Below are positions 1-6,258 of a DNA stretch of 8,144 nt, piece after piece. The notes under the pieces are model-generated. The model worked only from the letters and a program-made list of their open reading frames with translations. It was not told the origin of the DNA and searched no databases. This stretch comes from Verrucomicrobiota bacterium (GTDB lineage Bacteria; Verrucomicrobiota; Verrucomicrobiia; Limisphaerales; UBA11320): the NCBI GenBank assembly GCA_016871475.1, contig VHDG01000147.1, positions 1 through 8,144 on the forward strand, given 5' to 3'. Both the position numbers and the translations under genes were made by a program. The number at the start of each line of letters is the position of its first letter. The stretch's first letter is position 1.

Positions 1-2
1 TG

Positions 3-647
3 GAGCCTGATCCTGAGGATGTCACCCCCCAGCAACGCGAATACATCGAGCGTCACTGGTGGGAACTCGAGAGAGCTGTGTTTGGCAAGTCATGGCTGGA
101 TACCAAGCGCGGTTACCGGTCCTACATCGACATGAAGTCCTTTATCGATCAGCACTGGCTCATCGAAATGTCGAAGAACATTGATGGCTTTCGCTACAGC
201 GTGGTGTTTTCGAAAGATCGGGGTGGAAAGGTGAAGCTTGAGCCCCCCTGGGATTGGAATCTGAGTTTTGGAAACGCGAACTACCTGGACGGCGACAGTC
301 CGCGCGGGTGGTATACGGAGCAACTTCGGGATACTGAGATCTCCTGGCATCGCCAGTTCTCCGAGGATCCTGAATACATGAAGGAACTCACCGAGCGCTG
401 GTGGCAGTTGCGAAAAGGGCCTTTTGCCACCGACACCTTGATGAAGCGAATCGATGAGATGGCAGCCTTGCTCAACGAAGCGCAGGCCAGGAACTTCAAG
501 CGATGGCGGATCATGGGTGACCATGTTCATCCGAATGCGTTCGTGGGTGATACCTACGCCGAGGAGATCAACTACATGAAACGCTGGACCCGGGAGCGGC
601 TCAAGTGGATCGACAGTCAAATGCCCGCAGCCTCTGCAGCCAGATAG
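3..647 (+). CDS. CotH kinase family protein, C-terminal part (5' end outside window)
   Basis: The reading frame is open from the first complete codon at position 3, so the gene starts upstream; an internal GTG at 78 is not a credible start because CotH-like sequence continues before it. The visible 214 codons match the C-terminal half of CotH-family proteins, which have an atypical protein-kinase fold and include the spore-coat kinase CotH of Bacillus. Recognisable pieces are the 'IDxHWLxExxKNxDGFRYS' block (about 141-201), a 'KDRGGK' segment, and the metal-site region 'PPWDWNLSFGNANY' (about 243-284). Then come the 'EISWHRQFSEDPEY' and 'TERWWQLR' helices and 'FVGDTYAEEINYMKRW' near the end. 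The protein stops 13 residues after the 'RLKWID' helix, without the lamin-tail or beta-sandwich modules often appended in Verrucomicrobiota and Planctomycetes. It is probably exported, but the N-terminus is not visible. Substrate unknown. Confidence 0.85.
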   Translation, partial: EPDPEDVTPQQREYIERHWWELERAVFGKSWLDTKRGYRSYIDMKSFIDQHWLIEMSKNIDGFRYSVVFSKDRGGKVKLEPPWDWNLSFGNANYLDGDSPRGWYTEQLRDTEISWHRQFSEDPEYMKELTERWWQLRKGPFATDTLMKRIDEMAALLNEAQARNFKRWRIMGDHVHPNAFVGDTYAEEINYMKRWTRERLKWIDSQMPAASAAR

Positions 648-721
648 CGTGCACCGATGGCCTCTCAACCTCCTCCAGGATGAGCCGATGCCCATCCCGT
701 GTAGTGGCTAACAACCACAGC

Positions 722-727
722 AGAGGG
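722..727 (+). promoter_or_regulatory. Shine-Dalgarno site of the DUF1275 gene
   Basis: A purine-rich AGAGGG lies 4 nt before the ATG at 732. It is the clearest ribosome binding site among the larger genes here, and it fixes the start of the downstream membrane protein. Confidence 0.6.
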
Positions 728-731
728 TGCG

Positions 732-1400
732 ATGATTTCAAAACTGCCGCGATGGGTTTGGGGCGGAGCTTGGTTGATGGCCTTTATTGCTGGGTTCATC
801 AACGTCATAGGCCTGCTGGGATTCGAACATCAACCCATCACCCATCTCACGGGCAGCGCATCCATGCTCGGCAGTGCCATCGGGCGGCTCAATGCGCCCA
901 AAGCAGTCCACTTTCTATTCGCCATCGGATCCTTCATGGCTGGATGTGTCCTCAGCGGTTTGCTCATTCAAAGCAGCTCATTGCGCCTGGGACGTCGGTA
1001 TGGCATCGCGCTGTTCATCGAATCCCTGCTGCTCTTTGCCTCCATCCCCTTGTTCCAGGTCTCCCATGAGGGAGCGATCTACCTGGCTGCGGGCGCGTGT
1101 GGTTTGCAGAACGCCATGGCAACGACCTACAGCGGCACCGTGGTTCGAACGACCCACCTGTCCGGCATGTTCACCGACCTCGGGATCTCCCTTGGACATT
1201 TGCTTCGCGGCCAGCCCCTGGACCTGCCGCGGCTCAAGCTGTCCGGAATCATCATTAGTGGCTTCGTTGTTGGCGGAGCCGCGGGGGCGGCTGGTTTTGA
1301 CATCTGGTCCTACTCGATTCTGCTCGTGCCCGCGGCTATGACCCTGATCGGTTCCCTGGGTTACGCTGTCTACCTCTGGCGACGGCCTGACGATTTGTAG
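732..1400 (+). CDS. DUF1275/YoaK-family integral membrane protein
   Basis: A 222-residue, very hydrophobic protein with about six predicted membrane segments (roughly residues 11-30, 58-80, 90-108, 113-131, 171-189, 192-214) and a basic C-terminus (WRRPDDL). The family signature is visible twice. The N-terminal half has 'AGFINVIGLLGF' followed by 'THLTGS'. The central segment at about residues 124-151 has 'GLQNA', then 'RTTHLSGMFTDLG'. This paired THLTG/THLSG pattern is characteristic of DUF1275 (YoaK) proteins, and the length is normal for that family. Family function is not established; a transporter role has only been suggested. The gene lies 84 bp after the CotH-like gene on the same strand, so cotranscription is possible, but no functional link is evident. 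It converges on the helicase gene with only 26 bp between stop codons. Confidence 0.85.
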   Translation: MISKLPRWVWGGAWLMAFIAGFINVIGLLGFEHQPITHLTGSASMLGSAIGRLNAPKAVHFLFAIGSFMAGCVLSGLLIQSSSLRLGRRYGIALFIESLLLFASIPLFQVSHEGAIYLAAGACGLQNAMATTYSGTVVRTTHLSGMFTDLGISLGHLLRGQPLDLPRLKLSGIIISGFVVGGAAGAAGFDIWSYSILLVPAAMTLIGSLGYAVYLWRRPDDL

Positions 1401-1430
1401 CCGTCAGCCAGGGCTGAGACATCCTGCTAC
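1397..1430. terminator. Possible bidirectional hairpin between convergent genes
   Basis: Between and across the two convergent stop codons there is a nested inverted repeat. The outer arms are GTAGC (1397-1401) and GCTAC (1426-1430). The inner arms are TCAGC (1404-1408) and GCTGA (1413-1417) around a 4-nt loop. Both outer arms include bases of a stop codon. There is no T-tract on either strand, so intrinsic termination would be weak, and a chance hairpin cannot be excluded. Confidence 0.3.
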
Positions 1431-3343
1431 GCGATCTTGATCTTCACTTTTCGCCCCATGATCTCCGCGCGGCTGAGAGTGGATAGGATTGAGTTGGCGT
1501 TCTCAGTGTTTACATCCACGAATAAATGCCGATCGCGGATATCGATGGAGCCAACAACCTTCGCCGGCAATCCTGTCCCCCCCGAGATTGATTGCAGCAG
1601 TTCTGTCGATGTCATCCCGTCCAGGGCGCCCATGTTCATCCACAACCGGGTCTGGCCACCGGCGGTGCGACGGCTCGGCTTTGGTTGCTTGCTGATCTGC
1701 GGAGCGGGAGCGGGTTCCCCGGCTGGCTTGACGACCTCAGCGGGTTTGGCAGGAGGTGCTGCGGGCTTCGGTGCGGAGGAGCGTGCCGGCTGTGGCTTGT
1801 GCTCTACCAGAGGCGCTGGGGGCGCCTGATGTGGAGACGTCCGTCTGCGGTCACGGTTTTCCCTCCTTTCACCACCTGCAAAATCCTTTCCATGGAATCC
1901 GTCGGCTCTCGGAGAGCGAGGCTCCCGCTCGTATCTCTCCCGGCGGTCCTGGTATCGATCGCCCCCCGGTCTTCCAGGGCGTGATTCGTTCCCAAAGTCC
2001 TGGGGACGAGCCAGCGGTTGCGCAGGTTTTCCCTTGGCTGTGGCGGCTGTCTCGTCTCCCACCTGAAACCGGTGGAGCAAGGCAGAAATGATATCGGTGG
2101 ACGCAAACCCCTCTTCGAGCAACACCTCCACGAGGTGATCCTGTCGCTTATACTCGCCGCTCTTCAGGGTCTGCCGCAGCTTGTCCAGCAATGCGTTTGT
2201 CCGTGCTTCCTCCACCTCTCCAGCAGAGGGCGGACGTCCCCGATGGATCCGTGTGTTCGTGTAACGCTCGATGTTGCGGATCTGAAAGACCTCACGACCC
2301 GACGCAAAGGAGATCGCCCGTCCGGTCCGACCCTTTCGTCCGGTTCGACCAATGCGATGCACGTAATCCTCACCGTCATAAGGAAGGTCGTAATTGAACA
2401 CCACCTCCACGTCGTCCACGTCGATGCCTCGTGCGGCAACATCCGTGGCGACGAGAAACTCGAGCCCCGATTTGCGGAACTTCTGCATCACACGATCACG
2501 CATGGCCTGACTCATGTCGCCATGCAGTCGGTCTGCCGAGTAGCCCATGGCATTGAGGTGATCCACGAGGTCATCCACCATTCGCTTGGTATTGCAGAAC
2601 ACGATTCCGAGCTTGAGGTCATGCATGTCGATCAACCGTGTGAGGAGATCGATCTTTTGGCGCCGTTCGATTTCGTAATAGGTCTGCTCCACCGTGGGCA
2701 CGGTGAGGGCCTTCTGCTGGATGGCGATGGTCTTGGGGGACTTGGAATAGGTATCGATCAGCTCCCGGATGGTTCTCGGCATGGTGGCTGAGAAAAACAC
2801 CGTCTGACGTTCAGAGGGAACCGCCTGGAGAATGAACTCCATGTCCTCGCGGAAGCCCATGTTGAGCATCACGTCGGCTTCATCGAGGATCACCATCCGT
2901 ACGGTATCGAGGCGCAGAGTCCCCCGGTTCATGTGATCCATCACCCGGCCTGGGGTGCCGATCACGATCTGGGCGCCTTGCTTTAGCCCGGCGAACTGAC
3001 GCTCGTAGGACTGGCCTCCGTAGATGGGGAGAGCGTGAACGCCACGTTTGAAGAAGGCCAGTTTGTGGATTTCCTCGGAGACCTGGACGGCGAGTTCCCG
3101 GGTGGGGCAGAGAATGAGGATTTGCACCTCTCGACGCGAGACATCCACCTTTTCCACGGCGGGTATGCCGAACGCTGCGGTCTTCCCGGATCCCGTTTGG
3201 GACTGCCCCACGGCATCGTCGCCACCCATCAGGACGGGGATGGCTTCTGCCTGGATGGGAGAGGCTTGTTCAAAGCCAAGGCGGTCGATGGCTTTAAGCA
3301 GTTCGGGGGAGAGTCCGAGTTCGGAGAATAGTTTTGATGTCAT
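1427..3343 (-). CDS. deaD: DEAD-box ATP-dependent RNA helicase with DbpA-type RNA-binding C-terminus (DeaD/CsdA-like)
   Basis: A 638-residue cytoplasmic RNA helicase, close in length to E. coli CsdA/DeaD. All core motifs are intact: Q motif (F5 to Q31), Walker A SQTGSGKT (48-55), PTRELAVQ (80-87), TPGR (130-133), DEAD (154-157), SAT (185-187), IVFCNTK (247-253), ATDVAARGID (299-308) and HRIGRTGR (329-336). A helical region to about 430 is followed by a long disordered linker, first Arg/Asp/Glu/Gly-rich (about 445-505), then Pro/Ala/Lys-rich (about 505-560). Residues 565-638 form a DbpA-type RRM-like domain, which in family members binds structured RNA such as rRNA. Expected roles are ribosome assembly, RNA unwinding and cold adaptation. 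The ATG at 3343 directly precedes the Q-motif region, so the start is firm, although no good Shine-Dalgarno site precedes it. The symbol rests on domain architecture; the paralogues CsdA and DbpA cannot be separated with certainty. Confidence 0.95.
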   Translation of the reverse strand: MTSKLFSELGLSPELLKAIDRLGFEQASPIQAEAIPVLMGGDDAVGQSQTGSGKTAAFGIPAVEKVDVSRREVQILILCPTRELAVQVSEEIHKLAFFKRGVHALPIYGGQSYERQFAGLKQGAQIVIGTPGRVMDHMNRGTLRLDTVRMVILDEADVMLNMGFREDMEFILQAVPSERQTVFFSATMPRTIRELIDTYSKSPKTIAIQQKALTVPTVEQTYYEIERRQKIDLLTRLIDMHDLKLGIVFCNTKRMVDDLVDHLNAMGYSADRLHGDMSQAMRDRVMQKFRKSGLEFLVATDVAARGIDVDDVEVVFNYDLPYDGEDYVHRIGRTGRKGRTGRAISFASGREVFQIRNIERYTNTRIHRGRPPSAGEVEEARTNALLDKLRQTLKSGEYKRQDHLVEVLLEEGFASTDIISALLHRFQVGDETAATAKGKPAQPLARPQDFGNESRPGRPGGDRYQDRRERYEREPRSPRADGFHGKDFAGGERRENRDRRRTSPHQAPPAPLVEHKPQPARSSAPKPAAPPAKPAEVVKPAGEPAPAPQISKQPKPSRRTAGGQTRLWMNMGALDGMTSTELLQSISGGTGLPAKVVGSIDIRDRHLFVDVNTENANSILSTLSRAEIMGRKVKIKIA

Positions 3344-3532
3344 GCGCTGTTTCGCGAAGGGGGAGACCCTAACTTGCCTTCCGCATAATGCGTAGGGTTT
3401 TTTTGAGCCTTCTCTCTCTGGGTGCGCGGTCGAAATGTCCCGGTTCGACTGCTTTTCGAGTCCAGTGATCCGGGGATTCTGACGCCGGCAGGAGAACTCG
3501 CAAAAAAAATGGGCAAGTCCACCCGATTCAAT

Positions 3533-3626
3533 GACAGGAACATTGGGGACAGGAAAATTGTCTTATCAGCTTCCGGTCTTGAATATTCCTGTCGTTGTCG
3601 CGTCCGTCCGCCCTTCAAATGTTCCT
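3533..3626. repeat. Long imperfect inverted repeat (dyad) in intergenic DNA
   Basis: The left half contains AGGAACATT (3536-3544), and its exact reverse complement AATGTTCCT lies at 3618-3626. Inside these is a second pair: GACAGGAAAATT (3548-3559) and AATATTCCTGTC (3582-3593), matching at 11 of 12 positions around a 22-nt loop. GACAGGAA also occurs twice in direct orientation 15 nt apart (3533 and 3548). The first copy is itself bracketed by CAATG (3529-3533) and CATTG (3541-3545). Transcribed in either direction it would fold into a two-tier hairpin. It may be a dispersed non-coding repeat or a remnant of a miniature element; no target-site duplication was identified. Confidence 0.55.
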
Positions 3627-3684
3627 ATGACGTCGTGTGCCAGAGGACTCTGTTTCGGCTGATGTCTCTCGTGCGCCGACGGTC

Positions 3685-3734
3685 AAAGCGCCAGCCGCCG
3701 TCGCGCCGCGTAGGCGGAGGACTGGCGCACTCCA
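3685..3734 (-). repeat. REP-like palindromic element, copy 1, with a 23-nt insertion beside the loop
   Basis: Read on the plus strand the element is AAA (3685-3687), stem arm GCGCCAG (3688-3694), loop AGGA (3718-3721), stem arm CTGGCGC (3722-3728), then ACTCCA (3729-3734). Between the first arm and the loop sit 23 extra bases (3695-3717) that form their own stem, CCGCC (3695-3699) with GGCGG (3713-3717). Flanks and loop are identical to the oppositely oriented copy at 3780-3806. A competing pairing is possible between GTGCGCC (3671-3677) and GGCGCAC (3724-3730). Confidence 0.6.
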
Positions 3735-3779
3735 AGACCTGACGGACTTCCTGAGAGGGTAGGGATTCGCGAAGCGTCA

Positions 3780-3806
3780 TGGAGTGCGGTAGTCCTCTAC
3801 CGCTTT
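3780..3806 (+). repeat. REP-like palindromic element, copy 2 (inverted relative to copy 1)
   Basis: The plus strand reads TGGAGT (3780-3785), arm GCGGTAG (3786-3792), loop TCCT (3793-3796), arm CTACCGC (3797-3803), then TTT (3804-3806). The 7-bp stem is perfect. Its reverse complement has the same AAA start, AGGA loop and ACTCCA end as copy 1, while two stem positions differ with matching changes in the other arm. It lies about 70 nt past the stop of the minus-strand transglutaminase-esterase gene and could also act as a transcript-end hairpin, though no T-tract follows on that strand. Confidence 0.6.
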
Positions 3807-3872
3807 CCCAGGGCGTCGTGTGTGACTCGAAGATTGTGAAACGCGCCTTCTCTCTGCTCTTGCCAAGTTAGT

Positions 3873-6137
3873 TTAACGAGGGATGGACAGAAGTGCAGTG
3901 GCTGCAGTCGCCGGGTCTGCGCGTTGGCTCAGGCTTGAGATGACCGTTGCGGCCTGGCGTTTCACTTTGCCGGAGAACTTCTTCTTTCCATTGACCAGGA
4001 TCACGATGGAACGATCAAGGTCCACCAATGCATCTGAAAGCCTCAGCGATGTTCCGGCGGGGATGTCACCCTCCAGCTGGATCTGTTGTCCTTCCACTGA
4101 GGCAACGATCTTGTCGCCGGCCTTTGGCTTGTGGCTTTCCGGAAGGAGCAGCCAGTAAAAGCGATGATGCGTCACGTCGTCCTGGTTCCAAACGATCCGC
4201 CTGGGCCATGCGTTTCTTGAGAACTGCATCATCCAAGGCAAGGCTTCGGCATCCTTCCGATTCATCCAATGACCCTCGCCTTCGTAAATGCGGGCCATGT
4301 GGCGATAACCCTCCGGGTCCTGTTTCTGCAGCTGTTCAAGCTGAGATGCCCGGTCGGCTGCCACCTTGTTGCGCTGATACGCACTGTCGTTGGCTCCCAT
4401 GAAAAGGGCGAAGGGCAGATTTCGAAGGCTCAGCAGCGATGCTTCATTGGGGTGGCCGGCCATCATCGCAGCCGCTGCGAATCGATCCGCCATTCTAGGA
4501 GCCAGCTGCCAGACTCCATCGCCCCCAGCCGAGTAGCCCATCAAATAAACCTTGTCAGGATTCACCTCTCCAGCCGCGACATAATTCTCGATGAGACGTT
4601 GGAACAGCACATCCACATGCCCTTGATGCCAGAGGTTCCATGTGTCGGTGGGAGCCCGGGGGGCGACATAGATTCCCTCAGCGGGTTGGTACAAGCCCAG
4701 CTGATTGGTCCACTGACGGTTGTTGAGTGCAGCCGGCGCATTTCCGCCGCCGTGCATCGAGATCCAGAGGCTTCTGCCTCCGTTCGTCGCGGTGCCAAAG
4801 GTCTTCGACATCCAGCGGAGGGTCTTGCCCTCCACGGTGATGCTTTGTTGATGGATCTCATCACTTCGATTCGTGCGAATGCTGGCGAGTTGCGAAGCGG
4901 CAAACATTTGAACCACGCGCTCACCTTCTGCACGGGTGAGGGACCGCGATAAGGGACGACTGGAACGATCCCGTTCGGACTCCGGCAGCCGGAGCCACTT
5001 CTCGATCGCCAGGATCGTGTTCGAGGGGGGAGTCATCTGATTCCAACGAGCATCGAGCGTGGAATGACCTGGGGGCAATGGACCGAAAGGCAGCTCGCGC
5101 CAGCGTTTCTCATGGCGTAAACGAACCCAGCCTCGAGTGCCGACGGGAAGTTCGAGTTTGAACATGTCGTTCAGATCTGCTCGACCTGCCTTGGTCTGAC
5201 CCTGACCAAGCAACTCACCCATCAGTCCTACGACCTGCGCTTCAGCCTCGATGCGTGAACCTCCCTGGGTGTCAAACAACCTCACTCCGAGGTGAGATAA
5301 CGAGGATTGAGCGGGGTTCACGTCTGGTTTGGCGTAGCGGGATGTGACATTCACGGCTGCGACTTGTGTGCTTCCGCGTGCCCATACCATCGGAAAAGCG
5401 AGCCCCTCCTTCTTCCACGAAGTTGCATAGATCGCATGTCTCGGCTCCTGGGCGTCGGCCTTTGAGGCATCGCCGGTGAACCATCCGCGGTTCAGCCCAT
5501 TTTTGTCATATTCATCTGCGCCCGTGAAATGCCAGTCGCCATCCCAGATCTCCACCCAGGTGTGATTGCCCCGCTTGTTCGTCCATAAGGGGGTTCCGAC
5601 GGCCCTTGCCGGGATGCCTACTGCGCGGCATGCGTTGACCAGGATAATGGACAGGCCGGTACACGTGGCCATCCTGAGCTCCATGGATTCCTTTGCGCTC
5701 TGGTTGGGTCGTTTGCGGCCGGTGTTGTAGTGGACTTTGATCAGGTTGAAGAGTTCGCGATTGAGCGCCTGCACGGCCTCAGAGGCGGTGCGTGAACCTC
5801 GGACAATGCCAGCCGCTCGCTCCCGGAATTCGCGTCTCCACGGATCACGTGTTTCGTCGAAAACCGCATAGGGAAGCACGTCGTTGAAGAAAATATCCTC
5901 GGGGACAGAACTGGCCCAGGCGAACTGTTTGCGGGCTTCCAAGGACAGGTCGAGGTTCTCGGTGAGAAACGAGGCGGAAACAGAGTTGCGATCTGCCTCC
6001 GGCATATGATCTGTGAGAAAACGGGCGGCGCGTTCACCGAATTCCCCGTGCTTGTGTCGGGCCTGCGAGATGAAGTCATCGATAGAACTGGCCCCTGCCG
6101 AGATCCCGATGAACATCCAGATGCAAAACCATTTCAT
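3873..6137 (-). CDS. Exported transglutaminase-like / alpha-beta hydrolase (esterase) fusion protein
   Basis: A 754-residue protein starting with a short signal peptide (Lys2, hydrophobic core about 4-14, likely cleavage near AGA-S around residues 16-18), so it probably acts in the periplasm or outside. Residues about 110-215 form a transglutaminase-like (papain-fold) domain with a visible Cys159 (ATCTGLS), His192 (NHTWVEIW), Asp208 (FTGADEY) triad. About 255-350 is beta-rich. About 430-650 is an alpha/beta-hydrolase domain: oxyanion-type HGGG (462-465), nucleophile Ser536 in GYSAGG, acid Asp584 (GAND), His623 (GEGHW), resembling PHB-depolymerase/phospholipase-carboxylesterase proteins. The C-terminal 80 residues are a small beta domain. 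The pairing suggests processing of a peptide- and ester-containing polymer, but the substrate cannot be read from sequence. The ATG directly precedes the signal peptide; there is no Shine-Dalgarno site and a putative promoter ends 6 nt upstream. Confidence 0.88.
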   Translation of the reverse strand: MKWFCIWMFIGISAGASSIDDFISQARHKHGEFGERAARFLTDHMPEADRNSVSASFLTENLDLSLEARKQFAWASSVPEDIFFNDVLPYAVFDETRDPWRREFRERAAGIVRGSRTASEAVQALNRELFNLIKVHYNTGRKRPNQSAKESMELRMATCTGLSIILVNACRAVGIPARAVGTPLWTNKRGNHTWVEIWDGDWHFTGADEYDKNGLNRGWFTGDASKADAQEPRHAIYATSWKKEGLAFPMVWARGSTQVAAVNVTSRYAKPDVNPAQSSLSHLGVRLFDTQGGSRIEAEAQVVGLMGELLGQGQTKAGRADLNDMFKLELPVGTRGWVRLRHEKRWRELPFGPLPPGHSTLDARWNQMTPPSNTILAIEKWLRLPESERDRSSRPLSRSLTRAEGERVVQMFAASQLASIRTNRSDEIHQQSITVEGKTLRWMSKTFGTATNGGRSLWISMHGGGNAPAALNNRQWTNQLGLYQPAEGIYVAPRAPTDTWNLWHQGHVDVLFQRLIENYVAAGEVNPDKVYLMGYSAGGDGVWQLAPRMADRFAAAAMMAGHPNEASLLSLRNLPFALFMGANDSAYQRNKVAADRASQLEQLQKQDPEGYRHMARIYEGEGHWMNRKDAEALPWMMQFSRNAWPRRIVWNQDDVTHHRFYWLLLPESHKPKAGDKIVASVEGQQIQLEGDIPAGTSLRLSDALVDLDRSIVILVNGKKKFSGKVKRQAATVISSLSQRADPATAATALLSIPR

Positions 6138-6143
6138 GCCGTG

Positions 6144-6172
6144 GCTATAGCAGCACTGGCAGGCAGGTCCAA
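6144..6172 (-). promoter_or_regulatory. Putative sigma70-like promoter of the transglutaminase-esterase gene
   Basis: On the minus strand TTGGAC (6172-6167) is followed after exactly 17 nt by TATAGC (6149-6144). Only 6 nt separate the -10-like box from the ATG at 6137, so transcription would begin at or next to the start codon. This fits the absence of a Shine-Dalgarno site and implies a leaderless mRNA. The -35 box matches the consensus only in TTG, so this stays tentative. Confidence 0.4.
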
Positions 6173-6183
6173 GTGCGAAGACC

Positions 6184-6214
6184 GGGAAGATTTAAAGGCC
6201 CGGGGCTTCTTCCC
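6184..6214 (-). terminator. Weak hairpin downstream of the anchored-protein gene
   Basis: GGGAAGA (6184-6190) and TCTTCCC (6208-6214) form a 7-bp stem with a 17-nt GC-rich loop. It lies 45 nt past the stop of the 6259-7179 gene and before the putative promoter of the next gene. There is no clear T-tract on the minus strand, so termination strength is doubtful. Confidence 0.3.
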
Positions 6215-6258
6215 TTCTCGTCATCCGGTCGAGCCGCTTCCCGTTGTCATCGTGTTCC

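Larger units (their letters stand above)
3344..3872. other. 529-bp intergenic region with repeats and no credible gene
   Basis: This is the 5' side of the helicase gene and the 3' side of the transglutaminase-esterase gene, both on the minus strand. Frames that are open here run through palindromes and lack ribosome binding sites, so I call no gene. The content is an A/T-rich stretch near 3382-3404, a long imperfect dyad at about 3533-3626, and two oppositely oriented REP-like hairpins at 3685-3734 and 3780-3806. The helicase promoter must lie here if it is not read through from upstream, but I see no convincing -35/-10 pair. Confidence 0.7.

Noticed and set aside
90..695. 201-codon open frame on the minus strand opposite the CotH-like gene
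   Set aside because: It is the antisense shadow of a frame with clear CotH homology; its translation has no recognisable domain.
605..1069. 154-codon plus-strand frame spanning the CotH end and the DUF1275 start
   Set aside because: It overlaps two well-supported genes in another frame, and its Ser/Arg/His/Cys-rich composition is typical of off-frame translation.
2018..2791. 257-codon plus-strand frame inside the helicase gene
   Set aside because: It is antisense to the conserved helicase motifs; its His/Val/Leu-rich product is a shadow of the coding strand.
3382..3404. Short palindrome CGCATAATGCG followed by seven T residues on the plus strand, terminator-like
   Set aside because: The stem is only 4-5 bp, nearly loopless and AT-containing, and no plus-strand gene reads into it. 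On the minus strand the A-tract precedes the stem.
3441..3466. GGTTCGA and TTCGAGTCC strings resembling a tRNA T-arm
   Set aside because: No acceptor, D-arm or anticodon stem can be assembled around them.
3422..3742. 106-codon plus-strand frame in the intergenic region (GTG start)
   Set aside because: It runs straight through the long dyad and the first REP-like hairpin, has no ribosome binding site, and shows no domain.
3351..3773. Two copies of the 8-bp palindrome TTCGCGAA (3351-3358 and 3766-3773) as possible operator sites
   Set aside because: Such short GC-rich palindromes are expected by chance in this composition, and neither lies next to a recognisable promoter.
3779..3871. 30-codon ORF starting MECGSPLPLSQ
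   Set aside because: Its first codons are the repeat hairpin itself (copy 2). No Shine-Dalgarno site precedes it, so it is best explained as a chance reading of the repeat.
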